From: an uncultured Paraprevotella sp.
GTDB lineage: Bacteria > Bacteroidota > Bacteroidia > Bacteroidales > Bacteroidaceae
Direction of reading: 5' to 3'
NCBI GenBank assembly: GCA_944321565.1
Contig: CALULT010000023.1
Span: 1-46,144 of the forward strand
DNA: 46,144 bases
The notes beneath the pieces were generated by a model, which was not told the origin of the DNA, ran no database searches, and worked only from the letters and a program-made list of their open reading frames with translations. Below are positions 38,189 through 46,144 of the stretch, piece after piece (position 1 is the first letter of the stretch; each line of letters begins with the position of its first letter). A program made the position numbers and the translations under genes.

Positions 38189-38962
38189 ATGAAAGAGAAA
38201 CTCACAATCATCAAAGTCGGCGGCAAAATCGTGGAAGAAGAGGATTCGCTACGCAGGCTGCTCCGCGACTTCGCCGCCATCGAAGGACACAAAGTCCTGG
38301 TACACGGCGGAGGCCGCTCGGCCACCCAGTTTGCCACCCGGCTGGGCATCGAAAGCCAGATGGTGAACGGACGGCGCATCACGGACGCGGCCATGCTGGA
38401 AGTGGTCACCATGGTCTATGGCGGACTGGTGAACAAACACATCGTGGCTTGCCTGCAGGCCGCAGGCGTAAACGCCTTGGGACTGACAGGGGCGGACATG
38501 AACGTCATCCGCTCGCACAAACGTCCGGTGAAGGATGTGGACTATGGGTTCGTAGGCGATGTGGACGCCGTGGATGCCGGAGCACTCTCCACACTGGTCC
38601 GCGCAGGAGTAGTCCCGGTCATGGTTCCGCTGACCCACGACGGCAAGGGACAGCTCCTGAACACCAACGCCGACACCATCGCGGGCGAAACGGCCAAAGC
38701 CTTGGCTGCGGAATTCGACGTGACGCTCATCTATTGCTTCGAGAAAAAGGGCGTGTTGCGCGATGCTGAAGACGACAACAGCGCCATCCCCCACCTCGAC
38801 GAAACGGCCTTCCGGCAATATGTGGCCGACGGCACCATACAGGGCGGCATGATTCCCAAACTGGAGAACGCCTTCAACGCCCTCCATGCCGGTGTGTCGC
38901 GGGTCATCATCACCCAAGCCACGGCCATCGACGGCCAATCGGGCACCATTATAGAAAGATAA
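38189..38962 (+). CDS. argB: Acetylglutamate kinase (arginine biosynthesis)
   Basis: This 257-residue amino acid kinase phosphorylates N-acylglutamate in arginine synthesis. The N-terminal KVGGKIVEE and VHGGGRSATQFATRLG hold nucleotide and substrate sites. LNTNADTIAGETAKALAA and GGMIPKLENAFNAL hold the ATP-binding residues. Some Bacteroidales, such as B. fragilis, use N-succinylated rather than acetylated intermediates, so the true substrate may be N-succinylglutamate. It starts 6 bases after speA. A GC-rich hairpin follows 33 bases after the stop. Confidence 0.95.
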   Translation: MKEKLTIIKVGGKIVEEEDSLRRLLRDFAAIEGHKVLVHGGGRSATQFATRLGIESQMVNGRRITDAAMLEVVTMVYGGLVNKHIVACLQAAGVNALGLTGADMNVIRSHKRPVKDVDYGFVGDVDAVDAGALSTLVRAGVVPVMVPLTHDGKGQLLNTNADTIAGETAKALAAEFDVTLIYCFEKKGVLRDAEDDNSAIPHLDETAFRQYVADGTIQGGMIPKLENAFNALHAGVSRVIITQATAIDGQSGTIIER

Positions 38963-38995
38963 AGAAACACTGCAAATAAAAAAATGCAAAAAACA

Positions 38996-39031
38996 GACGG
39001 GTGGGTGTAACTTTTCGGGCACCCGCCCGTC
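38996..39031. terminator. 12-bp GC-rich hairpin between argB and the ECF sigma gene
   Basis: GACGGGTGGGTG (38996-39007) pairs fully, with one G-U, with CACCCGCCCGTC (39020-39031). Only A-runs precede it on plus (38978-38993), so the U-tract is on the minus strand. It may act as a terminator for argB, a minus-strand barrier, or a structure in the sigma-gene leader ending 15 bases before its ATG. Confidence 0.5.
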
Positions 39032-39045
39032 ACTATTACAGAGAG

Positions 39046-39555
39046 ATGAAGAAAATCAGTTTTCGGGACGATATTTTGCCCTTAAAAGACAAACTCTACC
39101 GCCTGGCGCTCGGAATCACTTTCGACACCGCCGAAGCGGAAGACATCGTCCAAGACACGCTGATTAAGGTTTGGGGGAAACGCGGGGAATGGCCGAACAT
39201 CGACTCGATAGAGGCCTACTGCACCACCATCTGCCGGAATCTCTCCATCGACCGGAGCAAAAAAAAGGAAGCCGGCCATGTGCTACTCGATGAAAGCCTG
39301 CACGGACGCCCTGATGCTTCCACTCCCTACGAACGTCTGGCCGCCCGCGAAGGTTTGGGACTGTTGCAGGAACTGCTGCAGGAACTGCCACGGACACAAC
39401 AGGACATCGTGCATCTGAGGGAAATCGAGGGAAAAAGCTACCAGGAAATAGCCGCCACCCTCGGCCTGAGCGAAGAACAGGTGAAAGTCTATCTCTTCCG
39501 CGCAAGGCAACGAATCAAGAAAAGATATACGGAAATACAGGAATATGGACTATAA
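39046..39555 (+). CDS. ECF RNA polymerase sigma factor (sigma-70 family)
   Basis: This 169-residue sigma factor contains region 2 (YRLALGITFDTAEAEDIVQDTLIKVW, residues about 18-45) and region 4 (LPRTQQDIVHLREIEGKSYQEIAATLGLSEEQVKVYLFRARQRI, a helix-turn-helix, residues about 110-155). No regions 1.1 or 3 are present, hence extracytoplasmic-function type. The ATG at 39046 was preferred to the in-frame GTG at 39001, which lies in a hairpin. Its stop overlaps the next gene by 11 bases. Such sigma factors usually activate their own operon in response to an envelope signal. Confidence 0.93.
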   Translation: MKKISFRDDILPLKDKLYRLALGITFDTAEAEDIVQDTLIKVWGKRGEWPNIDSIEAYCTTICRNLSIDRSKKKEAGHVLLDESLHGRPDASTPYERLAAREGLGLLQELLQELPRTQQDIVHLREIEGKSYQEIAATLGLSEEQVKVYLFRARQRIKKRYTEIQEYGL

Positions 39556-40066
39556 GTACATCGAACAACTCGTGGAACGCTACTGGCAATGCCAGACCAG
39601 CGTGGAGGAAGAAGCCATCCTGAAGGCGTTCTTCAGCCAGCCGCACGTCCCGGAACACCTGCAGGCCTATAAGGCTTGGTTCAATGGGGAGAAGCTGCTG
39701 CAGGAAAGCAAGTTGGGCGGTGACTTTGACGCCCGTCTCCTGGCCCGCATCGAAAATGAGGACGTGGTGGTGAAAGCCCGCCGCATGACATGGCCGAAAC
39801 GCCTCATGCCGCTCTACAAGGCCGCAGCCGCCCTCGCCATCATCTTCACGCTGGGCAATGCTGCCCAAACGTCTTTCCGCCATCCGGCGGGAGCGGGAAG
39901 CGACTACAACTACGAGAGCTACAAAGACTCTTACGACGACCCGGCCATGGCCTACGACCAAGTGTCAGATGCCCTGCAAATGGTGTCGCAAAGTCTGAGT
40001 GAAGCCGCGCGGCAAGATTCGCTGCTGCAATCTTCCGCCGCCAGTGACGAACTCAAGAAGCAATAA
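39545..40066 (+). CDS. Putative membrane-bound anti-sigma factor
   Basis: This 173-residue protein has a cytoplasmic N-terminal helix bundle (MDYKYIEQLVERYWQCQTSVEEEAILKAFF), one membrane segment near residues 92-107 (YKAAAALAIIFTLGNAA) and a short periplasmic Ser/Asp-rich tail. Position directly after, and overlapping, an ECF sigma gene fits an anti-sigma factor. I recall homologues annotated as hypothetical or, misleadingly, as an oxidoreductase; no such catalytic site is visible. It ends one base before the DUF4252 start. Confidence 0.68.
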   Translation: MDYKYIEQLVERYWQCQTSVEEEAILKAFFSQPHVPEHLQAYKAWFNGEKLLQESKLGGDFDARLLARIENEDVVVKARRMTWPKRLMPLYKAAAALAIIFTLGNAAQTSFRHPAGAGSDYNYESYKDSYDDPAMAYDQVSDALQMVSQSLSEAARQDSLLQSSAASDELKKQ

Positions 40067-40570
40067 ATGAAACGCGTTCTTTGCTTATTGTGGATAGCAT
40101 GTTCTTTCCATGCGGCGTGGGGGCAAGACTTCGCGGCCAAATTCATGGAACAGTGCACGGCTGAAGAGGAGAAGGACATACAGTGCCAGACCATCAGTCC
40201 TAAAATGATGGAAAAACTCGTTGAAGTCATCGTCTCGGAGAAGGATGAAAAAGACGAGGAAATCCCGGCCTACTTGTTCTCTAAGCTGAAAAGCGCGCGC
40301 ATCGTCACCTCCACCGGACACGGGAAACGGTATTTCCGGAAGGCCGAGGAACTCATGGAAAAGAACAAAAACAGATTCACGCCATGGCGCGAGGACACGC
40401 TGGCCAAGAGTGACCCGATTTTCGTGCGCAAGCATGGCGATGTGATTTGCGAATTGGTGATGCTGAACTTGGCTGCGGACAAGAAAGGGTTCACCATCAT
40501 CAACTTCACGGGCGACATGGACGAACAGTTCATGCAAACGCTCTCAAGCGGGAAACTTCCCGACGACTGA
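40067..40570 (+). CDS. DUF4252 family exported protein
   Basis: This 167-residue exported protein has signal peptide MKRVLCLLWIACSFHAAWGQ. The mature part is mixed alpha/beta, with LSKL-type helices (AYLFSKLKSARIV), FRKAEELMEKN and a closing GFTIINFTGDMDEQFMQTLS. The pattern fits DUF4252, a family of unknown function commonly encoded with an ECF sigma factor and anti-sigma gene in Bacteroidales, as here. It starts immediately after the previous stop codon. A terminator follows at 40681-40711. Confidence 0.83.
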   Translation: MKRVLCLLWIACSFHAAWGQDFAAKFMEQCTAEEEKDIQCQTISPKMMEKLVEVIVSEKDEKDEEIPAYLFSKLKSARIVTSTGHGKRYFRKAEELMEKNKNRFTPWREDTLAKSDPIFVRKHGDVICELVMLNLAADKKGFTIINFTGDMDEQFMQTLSSGKLPDD

Positions 40571-40680
40571 ATGGACATTTTTATGCTTTTTCTATATAAA
40601 CAAGTTAGTGCTTAATAAAACGCTATGAAACTGTGAAGTTTCAATTCTCTCAAATTTTTTCATAACATACTAACGACGAA

Positions 40681-40711
40681 GAGGGCTGCCTGTGGAAGGT
40701 GGCCCTTTTTT
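40681..40711 (+). terminator. Terminator of the ECF sigma / DUF4252 operon
   Basis: GGGCTGCC (40683-40690) pairs with GGTGGCCC (40698-40705), two G-U pairs, loop TGTGGAA, followed by TTTTTT. An additional small GAAACT-GTGA-AGTTTC hairpin lies at 40627-40642. Confidence 0.82.
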
Positions 40712-40776
40712 AGTATAATTATCCGTTTATGGTCAAATGCACAGCCCCGTCCGGAAGCAAGGCGGGACAGTTCATG

Positions 40777-41144
40777 GCGCAGTCGAAATTCAGTGGGGAA
40801 GAACATTTTCATGCTTCCCCGCTGATATGCTACGACAGATTTGAAATCAATCGCAGCAAAGAGTTTGTCCGTCCGGAGGCAAAACTCCTCCGCCTTGTAG
40901 GGGAGGTGGCCCGAAGGGCCGGAGGGGTTTCCCATGCACAAGAGTGACTTCTCCCCCTTTTCCGACCCGTTTATGTTGTCCATGGATGCGTCCGGGGTTG
41001 TTCCCGTGGGCGTGAGACCCCCTCCGCCCCTTCGGGGCTCGTCCCCCTGCAAGGCGGGACAGTTTTGGCATCCGCATGGTGAAAAAAGGGTCGTTACGTC
41101 CCGCGCAGAATTTATTAAATCCCCACTAAATTCTTACTGCCCCC
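40777..41144. repeat. Interspersed modular repeat, copy C
   Basis: This copy is collinear with copy B. The same left flank (GCGCAGTCGAAATTCA, GACAGATTTGAAATCAATC) leads to an inverted pair 40885-40927 / 41018-41062 spanning exactly 178 bp, then the GTCGTTACG segment and an A/T-rich tail ending TTACTGCCCC. Relative to B it lacks about 38 bases between two CGTTACG repeats. A partial right-end-like string AAGGCGGGACAG precedes it at 40759-40770, and TTTTGACTGCGGACAT (about 41161) matches the tail of copy A. With the two terminators it fills the 759-bp gap 40571-41329. Confidence 0.9.
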
Positions 41145-41205
41145 AGTTCATTCCTTCCGGTTTTGACTGCGGACATCCCCCAGCCGCTACGCGGCTTGCC
41201 CCTTC

Positions 41206-41238
41206 TAAAAAAGGCCGCCTCCTCACGGAGACAGCCTT
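41206..41238 (-). terminator. Terminator of the large surface protein gene
   Basis: On minus, AAGGCTGTCTCC pairs over all 12 bases (two G-U) with GGAGGCGGCCTT around a GTGA tetraloop (plus 41223-41226), then TTTTTT. It lies about 92 bases after the stop codon. Confidence 0.85.
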
Positions 41239-41329
41239 TCACCAACCGAGTTTCGCCTTTGTCGCTTCTGGCAAATGAATGGAGATTCTTGCGGGGCGAA
41301 ACTACTTTTATGAGCTTTTACCTATTTTC

Positions 41330-44300
41330 TCACTTTGCGATTTTCTCTCCATCCACGATATAGAGTCCGGCGGGAAGACCCTTCAGGGCATCCGCGCGGC
41401 GCACTTGCTTCTTCAGCAGGACACCACCCGTGGAATAGACATCCACCGGCTCGTCCGCTGCGGCCTCGATGCCATTGATGGACGTAGGCAGCTGTTCTTC
41501 ATCCTCGGCACCCACGTCGAACAGGATGCGTTCATACTCCGTCGTGCCGCCTTCCAGCGTGAGGTAAGCACGGAAGGACAGGCCGTCCGTCGAAGCCGGG
41601 CGCACGAAGTAGTCCTCCTCGCAGGCATACATGTCGGCCGTGAGCGTCTGCGGGCTGTGCAGTCCCTGGAAGGTCAGCGTCACGTCGCCTTCCGTGAAGG
41701 TGACGGCTTGCGGCGCGGTGGACAGCAAGTAAGTGGTGCCAAACCACAGGTCGTTGCCAGTCTTCATCTTCACCAAGTAAGGCATGCCCGCCTTGATGTC
41801 GCCGGCCGGTGCCGTGGTCAGGCGGCAGGTCGTGCCGTCAAGCTCCATGCCCGTGATTTCGCGCACTTCAGTGAAGTAAGGCGCCTGCATGCCGGAATAC
41901 AAGTTGAACGGCAAGCAAATGGTGTTCCAATGCTCCGTGTCGAACTCGTTCTCCATCGTCACGTCGCGGTAGATGTCGCCTCCGGCAGCCGGGTTGGAAC
42001 TTTCGCCATTCAGCGTCACGTCGGGAATGCCGTAGTAATGCAGGCGCACCTCGCCCAGTCCGAGCCAGTTCAACGTGCTACCTTCTTCGGTGCGCAACCC
42101 GAATTCCATGTTGCCGTCCGTGCACAAGAACTCGCCGAAGGACAGGTAATCCAGCTGCGTACCCGTGACATCCATTTCCATGTCGTCCAGGTAGAGCGTG
42201 GTCATGCCGGCCGTGCGCGTGGCATCGCCGATGTTCGCCCGGCGGGCAAAGGCTGCGGCTTCGAAGGTATAGACACCGGCGGGCAGGCCGCTGGCGGTCT
42301 GGTAGATGGCCCGCGTCCCGGCTGCTTCCTGCAACCGTGCGTCGGTCGTGTAGTAGCGTTCGATGAACGTCCCGGCATATTGCCCGTTCACTTCCCCGTT
42401 GGTCAAGGTACCGAGGTTCTCACCGCCAATGACCGGCAGTTCCGTCTGCCAACCCGCAGTGCCTTGCGCGAAGTCGCCGTTGACGGCGAAGGAGAGGTCG
42501 AAATAAGTGCCGTTCAACGGGCTGGCGCCGCTCAGCATATACGCCTGGCAACAAGCTTCCAGCTTGGCCGGGATGTCCTCCAGTTCGGCGCGTGTCGTGG
42601 CTGCTTCGGCCAGGTCGTAATAACTCTCTATGCCTTGCTCGAAGATTTCGCGGTCGCCGTCCTCAGAATTGTCGGCCAGCTTGTCGGTCTCGTCCTTGGC
42701 GGCCTTGTAAGCTGCGGCAGGCACAATGCCCTCATATGCCGTCCGGAGCGCGCCCTCCAACCCAGCGATTTTTCCACCCAACGTCGTGGCATCGTCTGTC
42801 TCGGCAGCAGCGTTGTCGGACAACGTCTGTGCGATGGCCGCGCGGTATCCGCCCGGAAGGCCGAAGTTTCCGGCCACCGTGGCCAGCTCGTCGGCCACAT
42901 CTTGCAGGTAAGCCTCGTAGGCACCCGTGCTTGCGCCCCAATATAACAAGGTGACGTCGGCGATGCCGCACCAGTTGGCCTGGTTGTCCAGCGTGGTGCG
43001 CAGGCCGATGGTCACGGTGTTGTTGTCGGCGGCATCCACCAACCCGTAAGTGGTCACATAGTTCAAACGGTCACTGTTCACGACTTTCGCCCCGTCGTTG
43101 CAGAACAGTTGCACGGAGTAATGGGGCGTTTCGCCGCTTTGGTTCGTGCGGAAAGCTGCGGCCTGGAGGGTATATACGCCCACAGGCATGCCGCCCACGG
43201 CTTGGAAGATTGGCGTTTCCCCGCCGCGGTAGGTCAGCGTCTGGTCCCATTTCTCAAGGAAGCTGCCGGCATACTGCCCGTCCTTTTCCGCGTTGGTCAT
43301 CGGCTGGAAGTTGCCGCCGGCCTTGCCTTGGCTCCAACCGTCCTTGGAGTTGCCTTCCGGATGCTGCACCATGAAGGTCAGGTCGATATACTTCCCTTCG
43401 AGCACATCGGGGCCGGCTGCGATGAAGGCGCGGCGGGCGGCATCCAGTGCGGCCACCTCAGCGTCGTAGGCCGCATCGTCCGATGCATCGGCCAATCGGT
43501 CGGCCGACGCCTGTATGGCGGCTTCGAAGTCTTGACGTGCCGTGTTGTCGGCCGTGACGTCCAGCAGGGCCTGGCAGGCCGCGAGCATGTCGGCGTAGGC
43601 CGGGTACTGGCTGCCGGACGTTTCCATCTGTGCCATGGCGTCGCGCAGTCCGGTGATGGCCGCCTTATACTCTTCCATCGTGTTATTTTCAGTGGTCAAT
43701 CCGCCGGCCACGTCCAATGCCTCCTGCAGCGCGGCTTTCACCTGCGCCGGAGCCACGTTTGCCAGCATGCCCTGTCCTTCCCCGGCCAGGCGCGCCAATT
43801 TTTCGGCGTAGCATTCCAGATTTTCTCCCAGGTATTCCAGGCGGAAGTCGTCGAACACAATCCAGTTGTCCAAGTCCGTCGTGCGCACACCAAGCCGCAG
43901 TTCTTCATCCACCACGGTGGCCTCCACCGACATACGGTTGTCGCGGTTCGACTGGAAGCCGGCACCCACATCGTTCAGGTGGTCAACACCCTCAAACAAA
44001 TAGCAACTGGAAGTGCCTGCGGCCTCGTTGGCATAGAGGAACACGTTGTTCACCTTGACAGCTCCCACCTGTGCGCTGACGCGGTATTGTCCGGCGGGAA
44101 GGCCCGTCACTGCTTGGTGCAGGTCGAAGGTGCTGTGCCAGAATTCCGTGACACCGGCCCCGAACTTGGGATAATTGGGCTCGCCCGTGTAATTGTCGAG
44201 CGTCCATCCGGTGATGTTGCCCGCGTCGAAGGTGGGGTTGGCCAACAGGTAGGTGAGGTCGATGCTCTTCCCTTCGAGCACGATGGCGCCGTCTGTCATG

Positions 44301-46144
44301 AAGGTGCGCCGTGCCGCGTCGAGGGTAGCAGCTTCCGCCGTATAGACAGTGCCGTCCGTGGCGGCGGCCACCCGTTCATCGGATGCCAGCACGGCGGCTT
44401 CGAATGCCTGGCGGGCCTGGTTGTCGGCCGTGGCCTCCAGCATGGACTGGCAGACGGCGCGCATGTCGCCGTAGGCCGGGTAGAGGTTGTTGGCGGCTTC
44501 AGTCAAGTCCAAGGCTTCGCGCAAGGCGGAAATGCCGGTCTTATAGGCATCCATCCCGCTTGCGGGAGCCAACGCTGCGGCTGCGGCCAACGCTTCATCC
44601 AGCTGTGCCTTTACGAGCACCGGCGCGTGGAAGTCCTGCATGCCGCCGGCCTTTTCCAACAGGCGCGCCACTTCGGCGGCATAGCTTTCAAGGGTCTCGC
44701 CCTGGTACTCCAGCCGGAAGTCGTCGAACACCACCCAGGTGTCCAAGGTAGAGGTGCGCAGGCCGAGCTTCAGGTCGCCGTCGAGCACGACCACGTCGAT
44801 GTACGCCCGGTCATTTTCGCGGTTGAACTGGAAATTGTTGTGGCCCACTCCAATCAGGAAATCCGTGCCTTCCACTAGGATGCCACCCTCGTTGACGGAG
44901 AGGTCGTCGGCATAGAAGTCCACGTAGAGCCGCGCGGTGGAGGCCACCTGCACGCTGGCGCGGTATTTACCGTCGGGCAGTCCCGTCACCGTCTGGTTCA
45001 GGTCGAAGCTGCAGTGCCAGAACTCCACGCAGCCGGCCCCGAACTTGGGATAATTAGGTTCGCCGGCATAGCCCTCAATCGTCCAACCGTCGGTGTTGCC
45101 TGCGTCAAAGGTCGGGTTGTTTATCTTGTCCGTCATGTCGATGCTTTGCCCTTCGAGCAGGACGGGGCTTGAAGCCATAAATGTCTCGCGGGCTTCGGCC
45201 AGATAGTCGGTCTCCGTCTGATAGACATTGACATCGGTAGCCTCGGCCACACGCTTGGCGGAAGCCTCTATCGCGGCTTCAAAAGCCTGGCGGGCAGCGT
45301 TGTCGGCCGTGATTTCCAACAGGTGCTGGCATTCGGCGAGCACGTCCATGTAGGCCGGATACAATGCGCTGACGGACTCCATCTCAGACACTGCCGTGCG
45401 CAGGGCTACGAGCACGGCCTTGTAGTCGTCCGCCGTGCTTCCGGAAGCCAAGGCGTCGGCAGCGGCCAACGCTTCCTCCAGTTGGGCCTTCTGCTGTGCC
45501 GGAGCCTCGTTGCCTTGCATGCCACGTCCCTTTTCGGCCAGCCGCGCCACCTCTTCGGCATAGACAGCCACGTCTTCGCCCAGGTATTCCAGGCGGAAGT
45601 CGTCGAAGACAATCCAGTTGTTCAAAACATCGGTGCGTATGCCAATCTTCAATTCTCCTTCAAGCACCGTCAACTCCACGGCAACCCGGTCGCTCTCGCG
45701 GTCGGCAGAGAAGCGGTTGGCCGTGGCTATCAGGTCGCCGGCCACCGGGTTGGTAGTGGGGTTGGCCGTACTTTCAGCGGCATAGAGCCACACGTTGCCC
45801 GTGGTTTCTGCCGCCAATTGTGCGCTGACGCGATATTGTCCGTCGGGCAAGTTGCCCACGGTTTGGTTCAGGTCGAAGGTGCAATGCCAGTATTCAATGG
45901 CACCGGCTCCGAATTTTGGATAACCGCCTTCTCCGGAATATCCCTCTTCCGTCCATCCTTGGTTGTGAGCCGCACCAAACGTGGGATTCTCCAACAAGTA
46001 GGTCATGTCGTAGGGTTGTTCCGCAGTGGAATGTGCCACGCGGAAGTCATGCAGCGCGGCTTCGAGGGTTTCGCCCGCCGTCGCGCATTCGGCAACCGTG
46101 GCATCTGCTTTTCCCAAGAGGGTTTCAGTCTCAGCCAACAGGCT
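41330..46144 (-). CDS. Very large modular surface/secreted protein, 5' end outside the window
   Basis: At least 1604 residues are open to the right edge; the frame continues upstream through Ser-Leu-Leu, so the N terminus is missing and the internal TTG at 46138 is not a convincing start. It is built of three near-identical units of about 290 residues. In each, a beta-sandwich-like module (NPTFDAGN..GWT, YPKFGAG..E.WH..FDL.Q.V, WIVFDDFRLEYLGE) alternates with a helical FIVAR-like linker (ADN.ARQ.FEAAI). Two diverged sandwich modules follow (about 43400-42930 and 42500-42030). The last 230 residues include an HWNTICLPFNL domain and a C-terminal tail (VYSTGGVLLKKQV... LPAGLYIVDGEKIAK) like T9SS type-A sorting signals. 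Glycan binding is plausible but unproven; no catalytic domain is visible. Confidence 0.85.
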   Translation of the reverse strand, partial: SLLAETETLLGKADATVAECATAGETLEAALHDFRVAHSTAEQPYDMTYLLENPTFGAAHNQGWTEEGYSGEGGYPKFGAGAIEYWHCTFDLNQTVGNLPDGQYRVSAQLAAETTGNVWLYAAESTANPTTNPVAGDLIATANRFSADRESDRVAVELTVLEGELKIGIRTDVLNNWIVFDDFRLEYLGEDVAVYAEEVARLAEKGRGMQGNEAPAQQKAQLEEALAAADALASGSTADDYKAVLVALRTAVSEMESVSALYPAYMDVLAECQHLLEITADNAARQAFEAAIEASAKRVAEATDVNVYQTETDYLAEARETFMASSPVLLEGQSIDMTDKINNPTFDAGNTDGWTIEGYAGEPNYPKFGAGCVEFWHCSFDLNQTVTGLPDGKYRASVQVASTARLYVDFYADDLSVNEGGILVEGTDFLIGVGHNNFQFNRENDRAYIDVVVLDGDLKLGLRTSTLDTWVVFDDFRLEYQGETLESYAAEVARLLEKAGGMQDFHAPVLVKAQLDEALAAAAALAPASGMDAYKTGISALREALDLTEAANNLYPAYGDMRAVCQSMLEATADNQARQAFEAAVLASDERVAAATDGTVYTAEAATLDAARRTFMTDGAIVLEGKSIDLTYLLANPTFDAGNITGWTLDNYTGEPNYPKFGAGVTEFWHSTFDLHQAVTGLPAGQYRVSAQVGAVKVNNVFLYANEAAGTSSCYLFEGVDHLNDVGAGFQSNRDNRMSVEATVVDEELRLGVRTTDLDNWIVFDDFRLEYLGENLECYAEKLARLAGEGQGMLANVAPAQVKAALQEALDVAGGLTTENNTMEEYKAAITGLRDAMAQMETSGSQYPAYADMLAACQALLDVTADNTARQDFEAAIQASADRLADASDDAAYDAEVAALDAARRAFIAAGPDVLEGKYIDLTFMVQHPEGNSKDGWSQGKAGGNFQPMTNAEKDGQYAGSFLEKWDQTLTYRGGETPIFQAVGGMPVGVYTLQAAAFRTNQSGETPHYSVQLFCNDGAKVVNSDRLNYVTTYGLVDAADNNTVTIGLRTTLDNQANWCGIADVTLLYWGASTGAYEAYLQDVADELATVAGNFGLPGGYRAAIAQTLSDNAAAETDDATTLGGKIAGLEGALRTAYEGIVPAAAYKAAKDETDKLADNSEDGDREIFEQGIESYYDLAEAATTRAELEDIPAKLEACCQAYMLSGASPLNGTYFDLSFAVNGDFAQGTAGWQTELPVIGGENLGTLTNGEVNGQYAGTFIERYYTTDARLQEAAGTRAIYQTASGLPAGVYTFEAAAFARRANIGDATRTAGMTTLYLDDMEMDVTGTQLDYLSFGEFLCTDGNMEFGLRTEEGSTLNWLGLGEVRLHYYGIPDVTLNGESSNPAAGGDIYRDVTMENEFDTEHWNTICLPFNLYSGMQAPYFTEVREITGMELDGTTCRLTTAPAGDIKAGMPYLVKMKTGNDLWFGTTYLLSTAPQAVTFTEGDVTLTFQGLHSPQTLTADMYACEEDYFVRPASTDGLSFRAYLTLEGGTTEYERILFDVGAEDEEQLPTSINGIEAAADEPVDVYSTGGVLLKKQVRRADALKGLPAGLYIVDGEKIAK

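Noticed and set aside
39001-39045. GTG start of the ECF sigma gene
   Set aside because: It lies within the 12-bp hairpin and adds a non-conserved stretch; the ATG at 39046 gives the usual ECF length.
40571-40615. 14-codon ORF right after the DUF4252 gene
   Set aside because: Too short, no conserved features, and no initiation signal distinguishable from chance.
43109-44878. 589-codon and similar long ORFs on plus opposite the large surface protein
   Set aside because: They mirror the repeated minus-strand modules and have no independent start signal or domain; the minus frame is open throughout and repeats at protein level.

Overview
The window looks like chromosome of a member of the order Bacteroidales (phylum Bacteroidota). 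The evidence is consistent across it: promoters fit the Bacteroides -33 TTTG / -7 TAnnTTTG consensus rather than TTGACA/TATAAT; starts lack clear Shine-Dalgarno sequences; and the gene content is typical (TonB-dependent receptor, PorT-like barrel, DUF4252 with an ECF sigma factor, DUF2764 inside a V-type ATPase operon, a T9SS-like C-terminal sorting tail). By eye the DNA is fairly GC-rich for this group. I cannot name the genus from the sequence alone.

Layout. 1-300: a degenerate 22-bp tandem array of palindromes and a tRNA-Leu(UAG) with its own promoter, minus strand. 346-5013 (minus): topoisomerase subunit A (parC-like), a beta-barrel-like protein and an S41 protease lipoprotein, probably one operon. 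5112-7342 (plus): glyS and an FKBP lipoprotein, closed by a perfect 19-bp bidirectional terminator facing asd (minus). 8552-12929 (plus): CPA2 antiporter, tcdA, a LolD-type ABC ATPase and a CvfB-like S1 protein, ending at a terminator. 12930-14045: 1.1 kb without genes, with a 22-23 bp tandem array, a motif shared with the left edge, and copy A of a modular interspersed repeat. Then rplS (minus, structured leader), a 5'-nucleotidase split into two genes in C-domain/N-domain order (plus), a PorT-like barrel (minus), a 2[4Fe-4S] ferredoxin (plus), repeat copy B, and a flippase plus glycosyltransferase pair (minus).

20534-28090 is a complete-looking Bacteroidota V-type ATPase operon (E, DUF2764, A, B, D, I, K). 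It has no recognisable C, F or G subunit, and the DUF2764 protein carries a motif typical of subunit C. The convergent gap behind it holds a previously unlisted 35-residue membrane-peptide gene with its own promoter between two terminators. Next come a beta-helix-like lipoprotein and a TonB-dependent receptor (minus), then a NUDIX hydrolase and a topA-aroK-speA-argB run (plus), then an ECF sigma / membrane anti-sigma-like / DUF4252 cassette. Repeat copy C and a strong terminator separate these from a very large, repeat-built surface protein (minus) that runs off the right edge.

Most genes are core housekeeping or envelope functions. The less ordinary content is the intergenic repeat family (three copies with inverted ends, two of them exactly 178 bp across the inverted pair), the two 22-bp arrays that sit beside the same shared motif, the V-ATPase composition, the small membrane ORF and the giant modular surface protein.
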